From: Aquanectria penicillioides
Taxonomy: Eukaryota; Ascomycota; Sordariomycetes; Hypocreales; Nectriaceae
Reading direction: 5' to 3'
Length of the DNA stretch: 64,000 nucleotides
NCBI GenBank assembly: GCA_003415625.1
Contig: PYIU01000009.1
Coordinates: forward strand, 2,418,001-2,482,000
Numbering within the stretch: position 1 is the stretch's first letter; each line of letters opens with the position of its first letter. Shown here in pieces: positions 35,518-47,741 of the stretch. The notes below the pieces were generated by a model. The model was not told the origin of the DNA and ran no database searches. It saw nothing but the letters and a program-made list of their open reading frames with translations. Both the position numbers and the translations under genes were made by a program.

Positions 35518-37299
35518 CTATTCCTTGTGCTCATTGGCGAATGATTGCCTAGTGTTGACTCGGTCAATCTCGTACGGGTTGCCTTCGTACGAGTTGCGGC
35601 GGTTGGAGGCGGTTGACTTGCGGGAGATTGAAGGCCGCGCCTCGTACGGAGACTCATCCACTATGGTGGAGAGGTCGCCGTCGGTCAACTGACCGCCCTC
35701 GGCTCCATCGTCCTTTTCTGGTTCTATTGGCTCTTGGGGCCGCTGGAGCTGCTTGATAAACGCCGTTGACTCAGCCGCAAACTTGCATCGAGCCCGGATG
35801 CCCGGCCCGTATTTGTAAAACAGAAATGGAAACGGGATGCACGCGAGGGCTAGGAAAGCTGGGATGGAAGATGCCCAGTGGATGCCCAAATCTTCGTACA
35901 TGTAAGTGGTAAACAAAGGAAAGGCTGCGCCAAAGAGCGAGCGCAGAATCGAGTTGGCAGCCAGCACCGAGGCTGCAAAGATTGTGTAGGCGTCGATGAG
36001 GTAGTTCATGATGCTGAGGAAAACCAACACCATGCCAAAGCCAAAGGGAACGCCGGCCATGATGCTAACTATCCAGTGAATCGACGGCGAGTTTGTCCAG
36101 GCAAACCAAAAGAGCCCGATGGGGATCGCGATTGAGCCGACCAGGGTGGATGGAAGGCGGGCTTCAGGAGGCGCAAACCCATTGTGCTGCTGCTGGACCT
36201 TGATGAAGCGTCGGTTGTCGGGGATTGTATATACAATTGCGAGGATCATGCCAAACATGATGCCCAGAAACGCCAGGCCGGCGATGCCCTGGTTCCATCC
36301 GCGATGCTGTTGATACACGATCGGAAAGGCGGCGAACAGCATATATAAGGTTCCATATATGATCGCCATGTAGATCGAGAGCAGTAGCACAATCGGCTCC
36401 TTGAAGAGCAAGATCCAAGGACGCGAGAGGGCCGCCTTGACCGACTCTCCTAGCGTTACCTTTCCTCGCTGGTGATCCATGGCGCTGACATAGCACTTTC
36501 CGGTCATCTTGGAGAGCTTCTTGGCGCGCTGCCGGAGGAGCACCGGGGCATAGGTCTCCGGGATCAACAAGCCCCCGATGATCCACAGAGCCCCCGAGAA
36601 GGCAGCGAGGAAGCCCATGACCCAGCGCCAGCCGGCATTCATCCCCAGGAAGCCGCCGGTGATCGGGCCTAGTACGGGGCCCAGGAAAGGCGCCGCAGCA
36701 AAGAGAGCCATTGCCAGGCCGCGCTGCGACGCCGGAAACATGTCTGCGATGGCGCCGCCGGCGTTGGTCAGCGGCGATGAGCCAAATGCTCCGGCAAAGA
36801 AGCGGAGGACAGTCAAGGTGGCTGCGTTCTGGGCGCCCGCACACCCAGCATTAAATGCCGTCAGAGCAGCGTACGTCCCGAGGAAGAGCACCTGGCGGCC
36901 AAAAAGCTCGCTCAACGGCGCCCACAGCAGAGGGCCAACGGCGAAGCCCAACACAAAGACGGACACACCTAGTGTTGCGACCTCCTTTCCAATGTCAAAC
37001 TGCTGCATGATCTCGACGATTCCACCTGTATATGCTGACGAAACGAGGGCCACCGCGAGGGTGGCAAAAGCGAGGACGATCGTAATGAACCATTTGGTCG
37101 TGGTGCGGAACTCCATCGGGTTCCTAGGGTCGTTGGGGATCCATTGGACTAGGTACGGGTCGGCCTCTGTCCCAGAGCCTCTGTATTTGAAATTGGCCAC
37201 CTCAGAGGTGACTCCGGCCTGGTCAAAGACCTTGCGCCAGTATGGGATCCTCGTCTGCGACACGAGGTCGTCGGGCTGGGTGGGTTTGGGGTCAGCCAT
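35518..37299 (-). CDS. MFS transporter, DHA1 drug:proton antiporter type
   Basis: Predicted 12-helix plasma-membrane exporter of 593 residues in one exon. A soluble N-terminus of about 65 residues ends in DPRNPMEF, typical of the fungal polyamine/drug (Tpo1/Flu1-like) group. The loop between helices 2 and 3 reads APLSELFGRQ, and GPVLGPITGGFLG is the antiporter motif C in helix 5. A central loop carries charged residues. The tail (about residue 530 on) is acidic, then Ser/Arg-rich. A TATATAG box at 37395-37401 faces the start about 100 bases upstream. The tandem Zn2Cys6 gene just upstream on the same strand may regulate it (inference). Substrate unknown. Confidence 0.93.
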   Translation of the reverse strand: MADPKPTQPDDLVSQTRIPYWRKVFDQAGVTSEVANFKYRGSGTEADPYLVQWIPNDPRNPMEFRTTTKWFITIVLAFATLAVALVSSAYTGGIVEIMQQFDIGKEVATLGVSVFVLGFAVGPLLWAPLSELFGRQVLFLGTYAALTAFNAGCAGAQNAATLTVLRFFAGAFGSSPLTNAGGAIADMFPASQRGLAMALFAAAPFLGPVLGPITGGFLGMNAGWRWVMGFLAAFSGALWIIGGLLIPETYAPVLLRQRAKKLSKMTGKCYVSAMDHQRGKVTLGESVKAALSRPWILLFKEPIVLLLSIYMAIIYGTLYMLFAAFPIVYQQHRGWNQGIAGLAFLGIMFGMILAIVYTIPDNRRFIKVQQQHNGFAPPEARLPSTLVGSIAIPIGLFWFAWTNSPSIHWIVSIMAGVPFGFGMVLVFLSIMNYLIDAYTIFAASVLAANSILRSLFGAAFPLFTTYMYEDLGIHWASSIPAFLALACIPFPFLFYKYGPGIRARCKFAAESTAFIKQLQRPQEPIEPEKDDGAEGGQLTDGDLSTIVDESPYEARPSISRKSTASNRRNSYEGNPYEIDRVNTRQSFANEHKE

Positions 37300-37927
37300 G
37301 GCGGAGCAATCTTTGGTGATTGACAGTGATTAGACCTGCCAGAGAGTCTGAGATAACTAGATGGAATGAAGCTACAATGAGCAAGACAGCCTGACTATAT
37401 AAGCCCCCGAAAGGACGCGTAGTGTGGTCGGACTCTGCTAAGAGCCCGAAGGGTGTGAGCTGCCAAGGGGCGCGCAACTCATTGGCGACTGATTAAACGC
37501 CACTCATCGGCCGAGTTGATGTTCGGCCTTGGAAGACGCCGGGACGGGGTTCGGGGGCGCGACTGGTTCGGCTCCGTGATACGTGATACGAACTTGCCTG
37601 CTGTCAACGGCGGAGAGATGCATGGGTGCCGAGAGCGTGCAACATGATCTCATGAATCTCGACAAATCAATTGTCCCGTTGGACCGTTGGCGATGATGTC
37701 GCACGCGGATCTGATCTATTCTCAGGCGATGCCCCACCGCTGATTCAGTGGTTCCACACCAACCCTGCCAGGCGGCACTAGGCGTACCATGCAAGTAAGT
37801 GCGATTTTGTAAATGAAAACTTATTAGGCTGCAAGCATGCTAAGATACAGCCGACTCCGACTATGCAGAACTGTGCTTATGCCCATATATCTAGGTATAT
37901 ACGTTTGGTGATGACAGTCGCAACGAC
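37300..37927. promoter_or_regulatory. MFS promoter region
   Basis: It holds the TATATAG box at 37395-37401 and the end of the upstream Zn2Cys6 gene's transcript. No coding sequence seen. Confidence 0.5.
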
Positions 37928-39924
37928 TCAGGGGTAGCGATACATTTCCTTGTCGTCAATCTCCAGCCTCTGGATGTAAGCTGGCACTTCGGGGAAACGC
38001 CCCAGTCGACCACACAGCACATGACGCCGGACCTTCCAGGCCCTGAGGACGAATTTCGCGAGCACAATGTTTGACCGTTGCGAAAGATCAAACAGCTCGT
38101 CGTGGATCGAGTACACGGCCGAAATCTTGGCCCACGCCTCCTCCACCAGGCTTCCCGAGGTGCGCAGGCAGAGCTGGCCAACCATGTAGATGAAGAGGTC
38201 GTTGTGAAAAGTCGTCATTATGCTCCAGAGCAGCCCCCTGTTTTTTAAAGTATGCTGAAAGTTGAGGAACTGATCCACGATGATGATTGAAAGTTTGAAC
38301 AGATTGTCGGCCGGGGTGACAATTTCAGACGCAGAACCCGGCTCGTACGGTAGGTTTCCTATCATGTAGATCCTGTTTCTGATGGCATGCTTGACCTGTG
38401 TGGCCAACTCGTAGTCTGGGCCCGAAGAATGCAAAGGAAACTTGCCCATGACGCTGTCGAGACCGTCTTCAACCTGCCGCGACAATAACTGGAACGCGTC
38501 CGACGTGGCGACGCTCGTGTCGCCGGAAGCAAGAGCCATCATCTCGGTGCTCGACGCAATTTCCTGGAGGCTGGGGCTCCTTATGGCTAGCTGACCCATC
38601 TTCCACAAGAGCAAGCAGATGATCATGTCGGTTGGGCCGCTCTTGTCCTCAAAAGGCTCCGCGGCGCCGGGCTGAAGATCTGCATCGTCAAGGTTGGTGG
38701 GGATCTTGCAGTCGCTCGACGGAGGGAGCAGCGAGGCGGCGAAGCCCGACGCCCGCGCAAACTTGACGTCGAGAATAATGATTTGCCACCACACTCGGCG
38801 TCTAATCTCCGTCTCGAACGGCGTCAAGCCGAGAACCTCACCGTCTCGGTGCAGGCCCATCTTCTGGGCAATCCGAAGGCAGACGCCGTTTAGAATCCAG
38901 TTCGCGTTCAGGTCATATCGGCCTTGCAGCGACATCTGACAAGTAAGCAAGAGATATATAACAGGGCCTGTGAGGCTTACCACGTAGAGCACCATTGCCT
39001 GGAGCGAGGTCAAGCTGTGGCACTCGAGCAGCTGCGCGCTGTTGAGAGCCATTCGCAGCCCTGTAGAAAAGCGCTCGAGGGCGTCGTCCCTGGCGTGACC
39101 GATGGCTTCTTGGCATTCGTCCTCATCCAATGAAAGAACAGCCAGGTTACAAATCGAGAAGATCAAGGCCTGGACGTCTTTTGAAAGCTGGCCGATGCCG
39201 CAGACTGCGTCAACAATGTGCGGCTGCACGGTCGGAGCGTGGATGAATTTAGTCAACGGATACACGCGCTCGAGAAAGATTTGCCACAGGTGGAAGATTT
39301 GCCCCGGCAGGGGTTGCAGAGCATCCAACGTGTCGGAAACGGCGTCCTGCTCGACTGGCGTATCGAGAAAGCCCTCTGGAGTGGATTCGTACGGCTTCCA
39401 CTCGTTTAGAGCCTTGCTCATGGCGTCTGCCTCAATGTCGGCACGTATCGCCTGCGACTGCGCGAGGTTTTAGCTTGGGCTCAACCGCAGCCGGGGAACT
39501 TACCTGCTCCAATACCGAGGCCCAGAGGAGCCTGTCTGTAAAGCGAAGCGTCCCTCCCTCTGCAAACATCTTGCCGGCCACGAGGTAATCCAAGGGGCGG
39601 TCATCGTCTTCGGCCGGACCCAAGTCCGGTACGGGAATCTGCAACTCTGCATTTCCAAGCTGCTCCAGCACTTGCTCGCAGCGCGCAAGCCTCGCCTGAA
39701 GCTCGGCCTTGCGATTGGGCCTGGCTCGCAGGGGCGCCGGATTGCGTGGTGTGCAATGCCGCTCGCCCTGAGACAATTAGACAATGACTACAGCCCACGG
39801 TGTGGCGGAACCGTACCTTGATGCAATTCGAACACGGCGAAGCGTGGTCACACTTGATTTTCCGCTGGCGACAAGGGCCACAGGCTAAGAGACGCGTCAA
39901 TCGTGCTGCGGCACTGTCGCCCAT
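37928..39924 (-). CDS. Zn2Cys6 transcription factor with fungal_trans domain
   Basis: Predicted nuclear regulator of 618 residues. Exons are 39924-39817, 39767-39504, 39457-38981 and 38935-37928. The zinc cluster CGPCRQRKIKC..CSNC gains its sixth cysteine (GERHC) only after the first intron. A short coil (ELQARLARCEQVLEQL) follows. The middle homology region includes LSLDEDECQEA, LHRDGEVLGLTPFETEIRRRVWW and FARASGFAASLLP. The 45-base third intron keeps the frame, so an unspliced form would add 15 residues. The second intron has two acceptors three codons apart. It lies upstream of the MFS gene on the same strand. Confidence 0.9.
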
Positions 39925-40674
39925 GGTGCGCTAGGTGCACATGTCTTGTAGAAGTTGTTGTTGTCGAGCAGCAGGAAATCGTGTCGGATTATCTCCATCG
40001 ACGGATGACATAAGCGCTCCGATCGCCTGATTGAGATGAAGACAATCGTCACGTCGGGCTGGTCAGGCGGCCAATCAGACTTTTATTGCATATCCCTCAA
40101 AGGATACGTGCGGGTGGGCCATTCTAGTCTAGATGGCAGTAGATGCTTGATCAAAGGGACCGCAGTTGCCGAGGTTCCAGGAGGCCGGAGGACGGAGTTT
40201 ACATCTCAGCTCTAATCTATGTGGGTTCGCGTGGAGCCAACACCTCGGCGATTCTCACAATATCAAAGCTTTACAAATGATACCAATACGATTAAATGCT
40301 ATATCAGAAAGAGTCGTGCCCAAGCGGTGTGGCATCGGCACGGCTGTTTAGTTGCCGGCTCTTCCGCGCTGCTTGATACCAGCCAATTGGCCTGGCCTCA
40401 TGACTTGAGCCACTTCATCATCCATCCCTGCGAATGTCTTGGGATGAACATATCGTGCAGACCACTGACTCGTCTATGCGACGTGAGCGTCCCGGATCAT
40501 CCATTTCGCGACCCGTTGAATCCGGAATCCGGGAGCCTGAGGGTTGAGGCTAGGCTAATCGAAATCCGACCCGCCGAATCCCGCAGCGTGGGCCTCAACC
40601 TCAAAGGCCGACGGAAGATTCAGATCGTTCTAGAATGCGAATGACGTCAAGCCTACGGAAATTACGGCCTCGCC
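39925..40674. other. Intergenic between Zn2Cys6 factor and aldolase
   Basis: No supported gene. A plus-strand frame at 40219-40644 has no recognisable features. Confidence 0.5.
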
Positions 40675-41647
40675 CTAATTCAAGAAATCACCCTTCGTCT
40701 TTGCGACCTGCTCGTCGTAGTCTGGCCAGAGTTAGATCGACTCAGTTTTACGGATGGATACCTACAGGGTTGGAAGGCGAGCCAGCCCTTTTCGGGGCCG
40801 CCCACTTGCAGCGCGCTGTACGCAGCCTCCTCGTCGTCGATAATCTTCTTCTTATGCCCGGCGGCAGATGCGGCATCCGCGAGCAGCTGGGCGTGACACG
40901 TCTTGTCCAGGCTGATGAACCAAAAGGCCGCCTCGTCGACGCTGCCTCCAACCGTGAGAAGGCCGTGGTTCTGCAGGATCGCCGCCTTGCCGTTGCCCAG
41001 GGCATTGGCAATCCTCTGACCCTCCTCCGAGTCGACTACGACGCCCTTGAAGTCAGTATACACCGCGTGGGACTTGTAGAACCGCAGGGCGTCCTGAGTA
41101 ATCATCTCCAGCTCCCGACCAAAAGCCGAAAAGGCCTTGCCGTGGACGCTGTGGGCGTGGCATGCGGCATGGACGTCTGGCCGCGCCTTATGAATCTCCG
41201 AGTGAATGGTAAACGCGGCGCCGTTGACGGGCTCGTCTCCCTCAATCACGTTGCCGTCCTCGTCGCACAGGATAAGATCAGAGACCTTGATGAGCGAAAA
41301 ATGCATCGAAAGTGGGTTAAGCCCTGGCGACATTAGCCTCGTCATCGCCGAGGACGGCACATACAAAAGTGATCAGTTAGGATGGGGTCGCGGACTGAAA
41401 TGTGCCCTGCAACACCCTCGTCGAAGCCACGGTCGGCAAAGACGCGAAAGGCGGCCGCTAGGTGCTGTTTGCGGTAGAGTCGCTCATCCTCGAGGTTATC
41501 AAACTTGGGGTAGCTACGGATATTTAACGTCTTGCCGCTCTTTGTCTTTCCGGTGACCTGAAGTTGCGAAGGGTTGACGGTCTTTTGTATGCCGTTGACG
41601 AGCTTGTGCTCTTGGCTCTGGGCAGCGATGGTTTGCGTAGTCGACAT
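40675..41647 (-). CDS. Class II aldolase/adducin-family protein
   Basis: Predicted zinc-dependent aldolase-fold enzyme of 295 residues. Exons are 41647-41365, 41323-40766 and 40721-40675; introns are 41 and 44 bases. Family features in order: FDEGVAGHISVRDP, the zinc histidines in CHAHSVHGKAFS, TDFKGVVV, and ILQNHGLLTVG with another zinc histidine. The final 15 residues (YYDEQVAKTKGDFLN) come from the small third exon. Bacterial relatives are fuculose- or ribulose-phosphate aldolases/epimerases; many fungal ones lack a tested substrate. The first residues are not signal-like, so a cytosolic enzyme is expected. It is divergent from the next Zn2Cys6 gene, about 500 bases away. Confidence 0.9.
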
Positions 41648-42144
41648 GGTAAGTTTAAGGTGCAGCAATAATCAGTAAAGGGCACTGGATTGAAGAATCA
41701 GTTATAAGAGCTCGCAATGCTAGTACATCTGTCGTCATCGACCGTCTCGGTCCTAGTTGAACCGACATCTCCGATCGAGATTCCGACATTGTCGGCATTC
41801 AGTCGGAATCTTGCTCCCGACATCTATTCCGACTGAGCACCTGTTTCCCCACCTCCCCATGGGGTAGCCAGATGCGTTGCAGCGGCGTGTTACTCCGGGC
41901 GAGGCTGTATGCGATGTTTGCCTTGCTCATGATTCCTCCGACGGCCACGGTAGACTAGCGGACACTGATGATACTCCCTTGAAATACACAAGCAAATCAA
42001 AATCTTAATTTCCATTTATGACTTCAAGATAATAGGCGATCAGTGGCATCTATCGCCAGCTAGCTCCAATCAACGCCATGCGGGGCGGACTGCGGCTTTT
42101 AACGACTGCTTATCCGTCGGAAAAGCGACAACAGCAACTTCATC
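41648..42144. promoter_or_regulatory. Shared promoter region, aldolase and Zn2Cys6 factor
   Basis: The 497 bases separate two divergent starts. Several short GATCGAGATTCCGAC-like stretches near 41745-41830 contain repeated TCCGAC/GTCGGA strings that could be binding sites (inference). Confidence 0.4.
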
Positions 42145-44549
42145 ATGCCGACCGGAACCCAGGCCAGCGCTCCAGGGCGCAAGAAATATGTGACAAAGTA
42201 TGTGACGCACCCATGTGAGGCTAGTTCTTACCAGTATAGAGCGTGCGATGCTTGCAGGAAACGAAAGTCCAAGTGTGATGGCAATGAGGTGCAGTGTCTG
42301 CTACTAGGTGTTAGAAGTATCCGTTGACTGGTCTTAGCCATGTTCGCGCTGCGTGAATTCTGAACTCGGTATTCTCATATATCAGTGTAAGAGAAGCATG
42401 CTGATCTTCTGAAGCCTGTACCTTCAACTCCTCCTATAACCGCGGGCGGAGAAGTCAGGTAGGCTTGCTTGCCGGATCAGTCTGTAGATATTAACCATGT
42501 AGAAAAATGCATCTCGACAAAGGCAGCCGTCTCCGGTCCCAGAGGCCCAGCCCGACGAACCTCGAGAGGATGGCGACCAAGAGCCCATGAGCATGGATGA
42601 TACAGGTAGGACAGCCCTTGCCGCCATGACAATGCTGACCGAATAGAGGACGCTAGCGTTCACACCTTTCTGCGCCGGGTATCAGGACATCTCGCCCTGG
42701 TTGGCCAAGGCTTGCCCCGGTACCTGTTCAAACGAGAAACTGAAGGGGAAAATCCGAGTGAAGGCCTCCAAACCTTTATCCTGCCTCCTCAGAAGATTTG
42801 CGAGCAATATCTGGAATGCTACTTTGAACACTCCAATGTCACATATCGCTACCTCCATCGCGAGACGACCGATGAGCTGCTGAAAGAGGTGTTCAAGGAG
42901 AGTGTCCCACTGGATCACACTCAAATGGCTATTCTCCTTATGACATTGGGGGTCGGGTAAGTCGAAGCTCACAATGAACAATCAAGTGAACTAATGAGTC
43001 AGCTGTATATGGATGGCTTCGTGGAAAGATGAACCCGTTTCCAACTACAAACCTAAAGCGTAAGGAGTCTTTCACGGCATGGCTATTCTAACAGTATCAG
43101 GTTAAAACTCCTCCGAGCGGCCCAAGAGAGACTGGAAAAAGCGCAGGCAACCTTTCCTCCGACATTGGGCATTCTCCAGACAATTGTTTTAAAGGTACGG
43201 CCCCCTCGAATCTCTTCATCGCTAACTCGTCTAGTGTCAGCTGGAACTGGCGGCTCATCGGTTCAACAGTGCCTGGATGACAGTAGGCACGGGCATTCGA
43301 CTTGGACAGATGATTGATATACAAAAGGAGAAGCCAGGAGCCGATCCAATCGAGGACTTTTGCCACAAAGGCGTTTTCTGGGCCTTGTACATGCTCGATC
43401 GGTGAGTAGCCTGGACTAGAATGATCAAATTTCTAACCTATAAGGTATCTTTCGGTCTATTTGGGGAGGCCAATGGCCATCCACGATTGCGATGTGACCA
43501 TTTCGTTACCGTCGGTGCATGATACGCGGATGGGCGAGCAAGAAGCTAAGATTGCCCTCGGGGTGAGGGCACACGCCATGTACGTTTTGGGTCGATTCAC
43601 TTGCGCAAGCTAACACGGACAGGCTCACGAGAATTTCCGGCCAAGCCATCCTTAGGCTGTATCCTGGCGCGAGAAATAGTGCCCAACCTCGAGACCAAAT
43701 CGTGGCCGAGTTGGAGCGCGAGGTCGAGCATTGGCTTCGGGAAACCCCCTCATTCTTTCATCCAGAACAGGATTCCTTAGACGACGGATTCTACGACATT
43801 CGCTGGATCTATCTTCGACAGCAAAAAACCGTCCGGGCCGCCTTTTACTTTACAAACATGCTGATTTATCGAGGCCACCTTTTGATGGAGTTTCTTAATC
43901 AAGCACCTAGCACACCGTCGCCAAAACCGCCGTCCGAATACATCAGAAAATGCATAAAAAATGCACTTGCAATGGCTAAAATGGCTGGCGCTTTTGCCGA
44001 TGACGTCAGCTACAATTCGGTTTATTGGGTATGTGGGCTCCAAATTTGAAGGCGAGGCTAATTGTCAGGCAACCTCTCACTCTGTTTTCTGCGCCATTTC
44101 CATCCTGGTAGTCTACTTGACTTTATACCAAGAATCGGATGACCGGTCGCTCATCGAGTTGGTTGTGCAAAAGGCGATGCAGGGCCATCGTAAACTGAGC
44201 CACAACGCGAATATCAGCACTCAAAAGCTCCTCGAGGTACGTGACGCCAGATGTTTGAATTATGCCAACAGTGCAGGTGTCGCATTCGAGAACAAAGAGG
44301 GTCAATCCATCGACGCGAGATGAAGATTCCATGGAACCGATACCTTCCATAAGACCTGAAGGCAGTGAGGCTCAGGTTCATATGCCGAATGATTTTGGAA
44401 ATCTGGTGAGCCTTTCTACCCTCTTCTCGGCGTGACTAACTTGATAGAACTTTGACTTGAATCTCCTCGGCGACACAAGCGGGTTCGGCATGATTATGGA
44501 TATTGGATTCGATGATATGGGACTTGCGGCACCTGAGCGCTATGAATAG
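42145..44549 (+). CDS. Zn2Cys6 transcription factor with fungal_trans domain, many introns
   Basis: Predicted regulator with about nine exons. Exon 1 (42145-42288) gives CDACRKRKSKCDGNE, and a following exon from 42338 gives PCSRCVNSE. The next junction (about 42380-42500) could not be resolved in frame, so either a micro-exon or a defect lies there. From 42500 the frame is clear: DDGQEP-like acidic linker, FLRRVSGHLALVGQ, YLECYFEHSNV, then after further introns HRFNSAWMTVGTGIRLGQM, FWALYMLDRYLSVYLGRPMA and a helical C-terminus. The last exons give NFDLNLLGDTSGFG and end at AAPERYE. It neighbours the aldolase divergently and borders decayed DNA on its right. Confidence 0.75.
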
Positions 44550-46320
44550 CGACTGACCAGTACACTTATACATTGATTACCTGTCAATGCTCCCGCCCTT
44601 CACTCGGCTGTCAGCATGAGTTCCGTTTGGATCTTCCGAATGGGGTGTAAGAGTGAAATGCCACTGTCAGATCCTTATTGTGCTTAGCCTCGCCGAACTG
44701 TCCGCAGGATCCACTATCAAGATTATGCATCCCATAGCCAAGAGCATCTCAAACAGTGCCTGGTATCGACAATTTAATGCAGCCTAGCAAGAATCCTCGG
44801 CTCCTCAGCGGACCCCTATACTACGCATACGTTGAGGAGGTCCACATGATTGCGCGATTCTCTCCAAGTGCCTACACCTTAATTATTCACGAGGAATGCC
44901 GGCCTTGTGGTCACCGAAAGATTAAGCCGTGTCTTAAAGGGTCACTTAGATGCAATATGAGACGCTCTCACTTTAATTTGCCGATACATACGATTTCTGG
45001 GTTGACATATCCCTTGGCGCTAGCACCAAGACGGTCGAGGAACTGCTTGATGGCCCGAAGTTTGGTTTGCATGTGCAGGCACATCGTTTCGAGCCATGTA
45101 TTAAGCTCATTGATTGACTCAGATGACATTCTAGGCTCGGCCATCTTCAGGGAATACATATCCCTCGGTGCCCACCAGAGCCTCAAGATTGTGGCCTTCT
45201 CACATCCATATCTCGGCAATCACGTGATTGGCGTTTGACTTGCCCAAGCAGGTCGCTGGGCCGCTCCTACAACTACAACATCAAAATCCCTAGCGCAATT
45301 AGTAACAGAAGAAGAGCTTCCACTGGATTCCTCCGACGCTGAAACCAGTCAAGTTATTTCAAGCAGTTCCGTGAGGGATACGGTGTGTCATCCACTGGCA
45401 CTGCCAGATTCTCGACTCAAACGACGAAGGGCCAACTTCTCAAGAATCTTCTCAGGTCCTGTTCACTACGAGTACCTTTTCTACTACCATCACCTTGTCC
45501 ATTACTAAATCCACATCTTCACCTCCGAGTACGACAATCCTCCCCACGGCTAGTTTGGCTAATTCAAGGTGGGTGGTGTGAAAGAGTTATCCGAGCTGGA
45601 TGCTTGGATTACTTCTGGCTCTGCACCTGGCTCGACCACGGCTGGTTCGACTCCAAGTTTGACTCCAGGATCCACAACAACTTCGACTTCAGGGCCAAAA
45701 ACTAGGCCAACTTCAGTTTCAACTACCAGCTCCACCACCAGCCGGCTTACAGACTCGACTACAGCCACGACAACTGAGTCGACTCTTGATTTTAGAAGGC
45801 CTGAACTGAAAACACCAGATTTGAATACGCCTGCCTCGGCCACACCTGGTTGGTAGGTATACATTGCGCCTTTGTATTCCACGGTTCTTAAGAGCATAAA
45901 GACTGCCCCACCACCAATCACGAATGGTCGCTTCTATGCTCAAATCCATCTGGCCTGTATTGTTCGGGCTCGATGCTTCAATGCACCTCGACGGGAGACT
46001 CTTTTGTGTTTAGGGAGCTTGTGGCCAATTCAGCCATTGCCTGGGTAATTTTCTAAGACGGCAACTCTGCCTTACAAACTATTATAAATATGATGTTCGG
46101 ATATTTTTGGAGACGAGTGTTCTGCTGTGAATTAGCGCCTAGAATGCGCTTCGGATATTTCACGACGGTTTAGAACGATGGTATTGTCTATCAGGCATGA
46201 CGTGATTCAGGAGACCGTAAACGTCATTCAACCGTCCGCAGCATGAATTATTAATTATATATGACCCCATTCCCTTCAGATGACCCTCCAAACATTAGCA
46301 ACTCTCTTAACCTCAAGCAC
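44550..46320. other. Decayed, gene-poor stretch
   Basis: AT-richer than its neighbours. It holds a minus-strand frame (44968-45219) that may be a remnant (INELNTWLETMCLHMQTKLR) and a Ser/Thr/Pro-rich fragment, listed next. Neither joins into a full gene. Confidence 0.45.
45250..45860 (+). pseudogene. Possible remnant of a Ser/Thr-rich secreted or wall protein
   Basis: Fragments in more than one frame are dense in Thr and Ser, for example APTTTTSKSLAQ near 45265, and STTAGSTPSLTPGSTTT and SVSTTSSTTSRLT at 45615-45760. Such composition suits an O-glycosylated stalk. No signal peptide, folded domain or GPI site can be joined to it, so the parent family is unknown. Confidence 0.3.
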
Positions 46321-47420
46321 CATGACAACCACCTCGGGATAAAAGCCAATTATCCTAAATACCTTTAACATGAACGGCATCTATCCTTGGGTACCTCGAT
46401 ACGCCGATGCGCTCGATACGGATTATGCTAAGCTTCTAGTGTTGGTCAATGGCGAAATCTAGGTGACAAAGACAAGCATTGATTACTGGGTCAACCTGTT
46501 CAAGTTGCTCGAGGACGCCGGCTGCACTGCCCTGTTTCTCGCATACACTTTTGGCTCTCATGACGCCTACAAAAACCGCCATGATCCTGGCATCCGAGTG
46601 GGATCACAATGGCCCTTGTTTGACCCTTTTGTGGTAAGTCACTCGCCTTTTGGAAATCATGGCTAACCGGCCAGATCATTTCCGCCATGGCTGCAGTTAC
46701 GACTAGCTTGAGCTTCTGCATCACGGCTTGCACTACGTTTGAGCCTCCGTTTTTGCTGGCCAAGCGCTTCTCCACGCTGGACCACTTGACAAATGGCAGG
46801 GTAGCTTCGGTGAGTCGTCAGCCTTTTTTGTGATGTTTCTCACAACTTAGAATATTGTAACATCGTAGGCCGACAGCGCAGCTCGCGGTAGTCCTTGATC
46901 AACTTCCTGAGCACGACGAGCGATATGCTATGGCAGAGGAATATATTGAGCTCACTTACAAGTAAGTCAAGCTACATGGCAGAACCAAGCTTACAATGGC
47001 AGTCTATGGAAAGGCTCCTGGGCCGACGATGCGGTGATGGTTGACAGCGAGATGGAGACTCTGACGAACCCCGACAAAGTGCGCAAGGTCTCGCACTACG
47101 GCAAATACTTCAAATGCGACAGCGCACACCAGGTTAGCCCCAGTCCGCAACGCACTCCGGTCCTGTTCAAGGCGGGCATGTCTCCGTAAGTACCCGGCCC
47201 TTCTGCCCTATCCCAGCTTTGTCAACCTCGGGCATGTCGCTGTGCCGCAGTCGTTGGAGGACATGGCCCAATTCTTGATCCCCGAGCTTGTCAAGCGTGG
47301 GTAGCTCGGCCACGACAAGTACGCTGTTCCGGGCGGTATCTTGCCCGAGAATTTGCGCTGAGAGCGAGGACAGAGCAGACTACATCCCACTCACCCCGGA
47401 CACGGCTTCAAGTTTGAATG
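46321..47420 (+). pseudogene. NtaA/SnaA/DszA-type flavin monooxygenase, broken
   Basis: The remnant follows the family order of FMNH2-dependent, luciferase-like monooxygenases. It shows KPIILNTFNMNG, DYWVNLFKLLEDAG, VGSQWPLFDPFV, ISAMAAVTTSLSF, LLAKRFSTLDHLTNGRVA, LPEHDERYAMAEEYI, WADDAVMVDSE, GKYFKCD and SPQRTPVLF. It ends with a C-terminal piece: SLEDMAQFLIPELVKRG, YAVPGG and GQSRLHPTHPGHGFKF. Breaks include in-frame stops near 46340, 46459, 46869, 47304 and 47362, a frameshift near 46890, and loss of roughly 170 central residues after about 47190. Three short introns (starting near 46634, 46810 and 46962) are still recognisable, so it derives from a normal spliced fungal gene. Functional relatives oxidise small N- or S-containing organic compounds. 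Confidence 0.82.
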
Positions 47421-47741
47421 GGGCCAAAAGGCTATAGATTGCACGTTTTCAATGCTCGGTCTGGCGTTGGTGTTGGTTCAGCCTTGTGGCATTTCCAAGC
47501 TACCTTTTTGATTAGCTACCGCTACATTGCCCTTCGAGAGCATGTCGAAAAAATTGAGGACGATGTTTTCACAGTAGGGCGACAGGAGTCGAGTCTGCCA
47601 AATGGATGTTGGTCCTGATATGCTGACAATTACAGTATGGTATCTGAATACGCCATGCTTAATATAACGCCAGATGCGTACTAGTGCCAACATTTACGAT
47701 GCATAACATAGAAGCAGCCTACAAAAGTTAGCAATATTCAA
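47421..47741. other. Intergenic after monooxygenase pseudogene
   Basis: AT-rich and non-coding by inspection. Confidence 0.5.
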
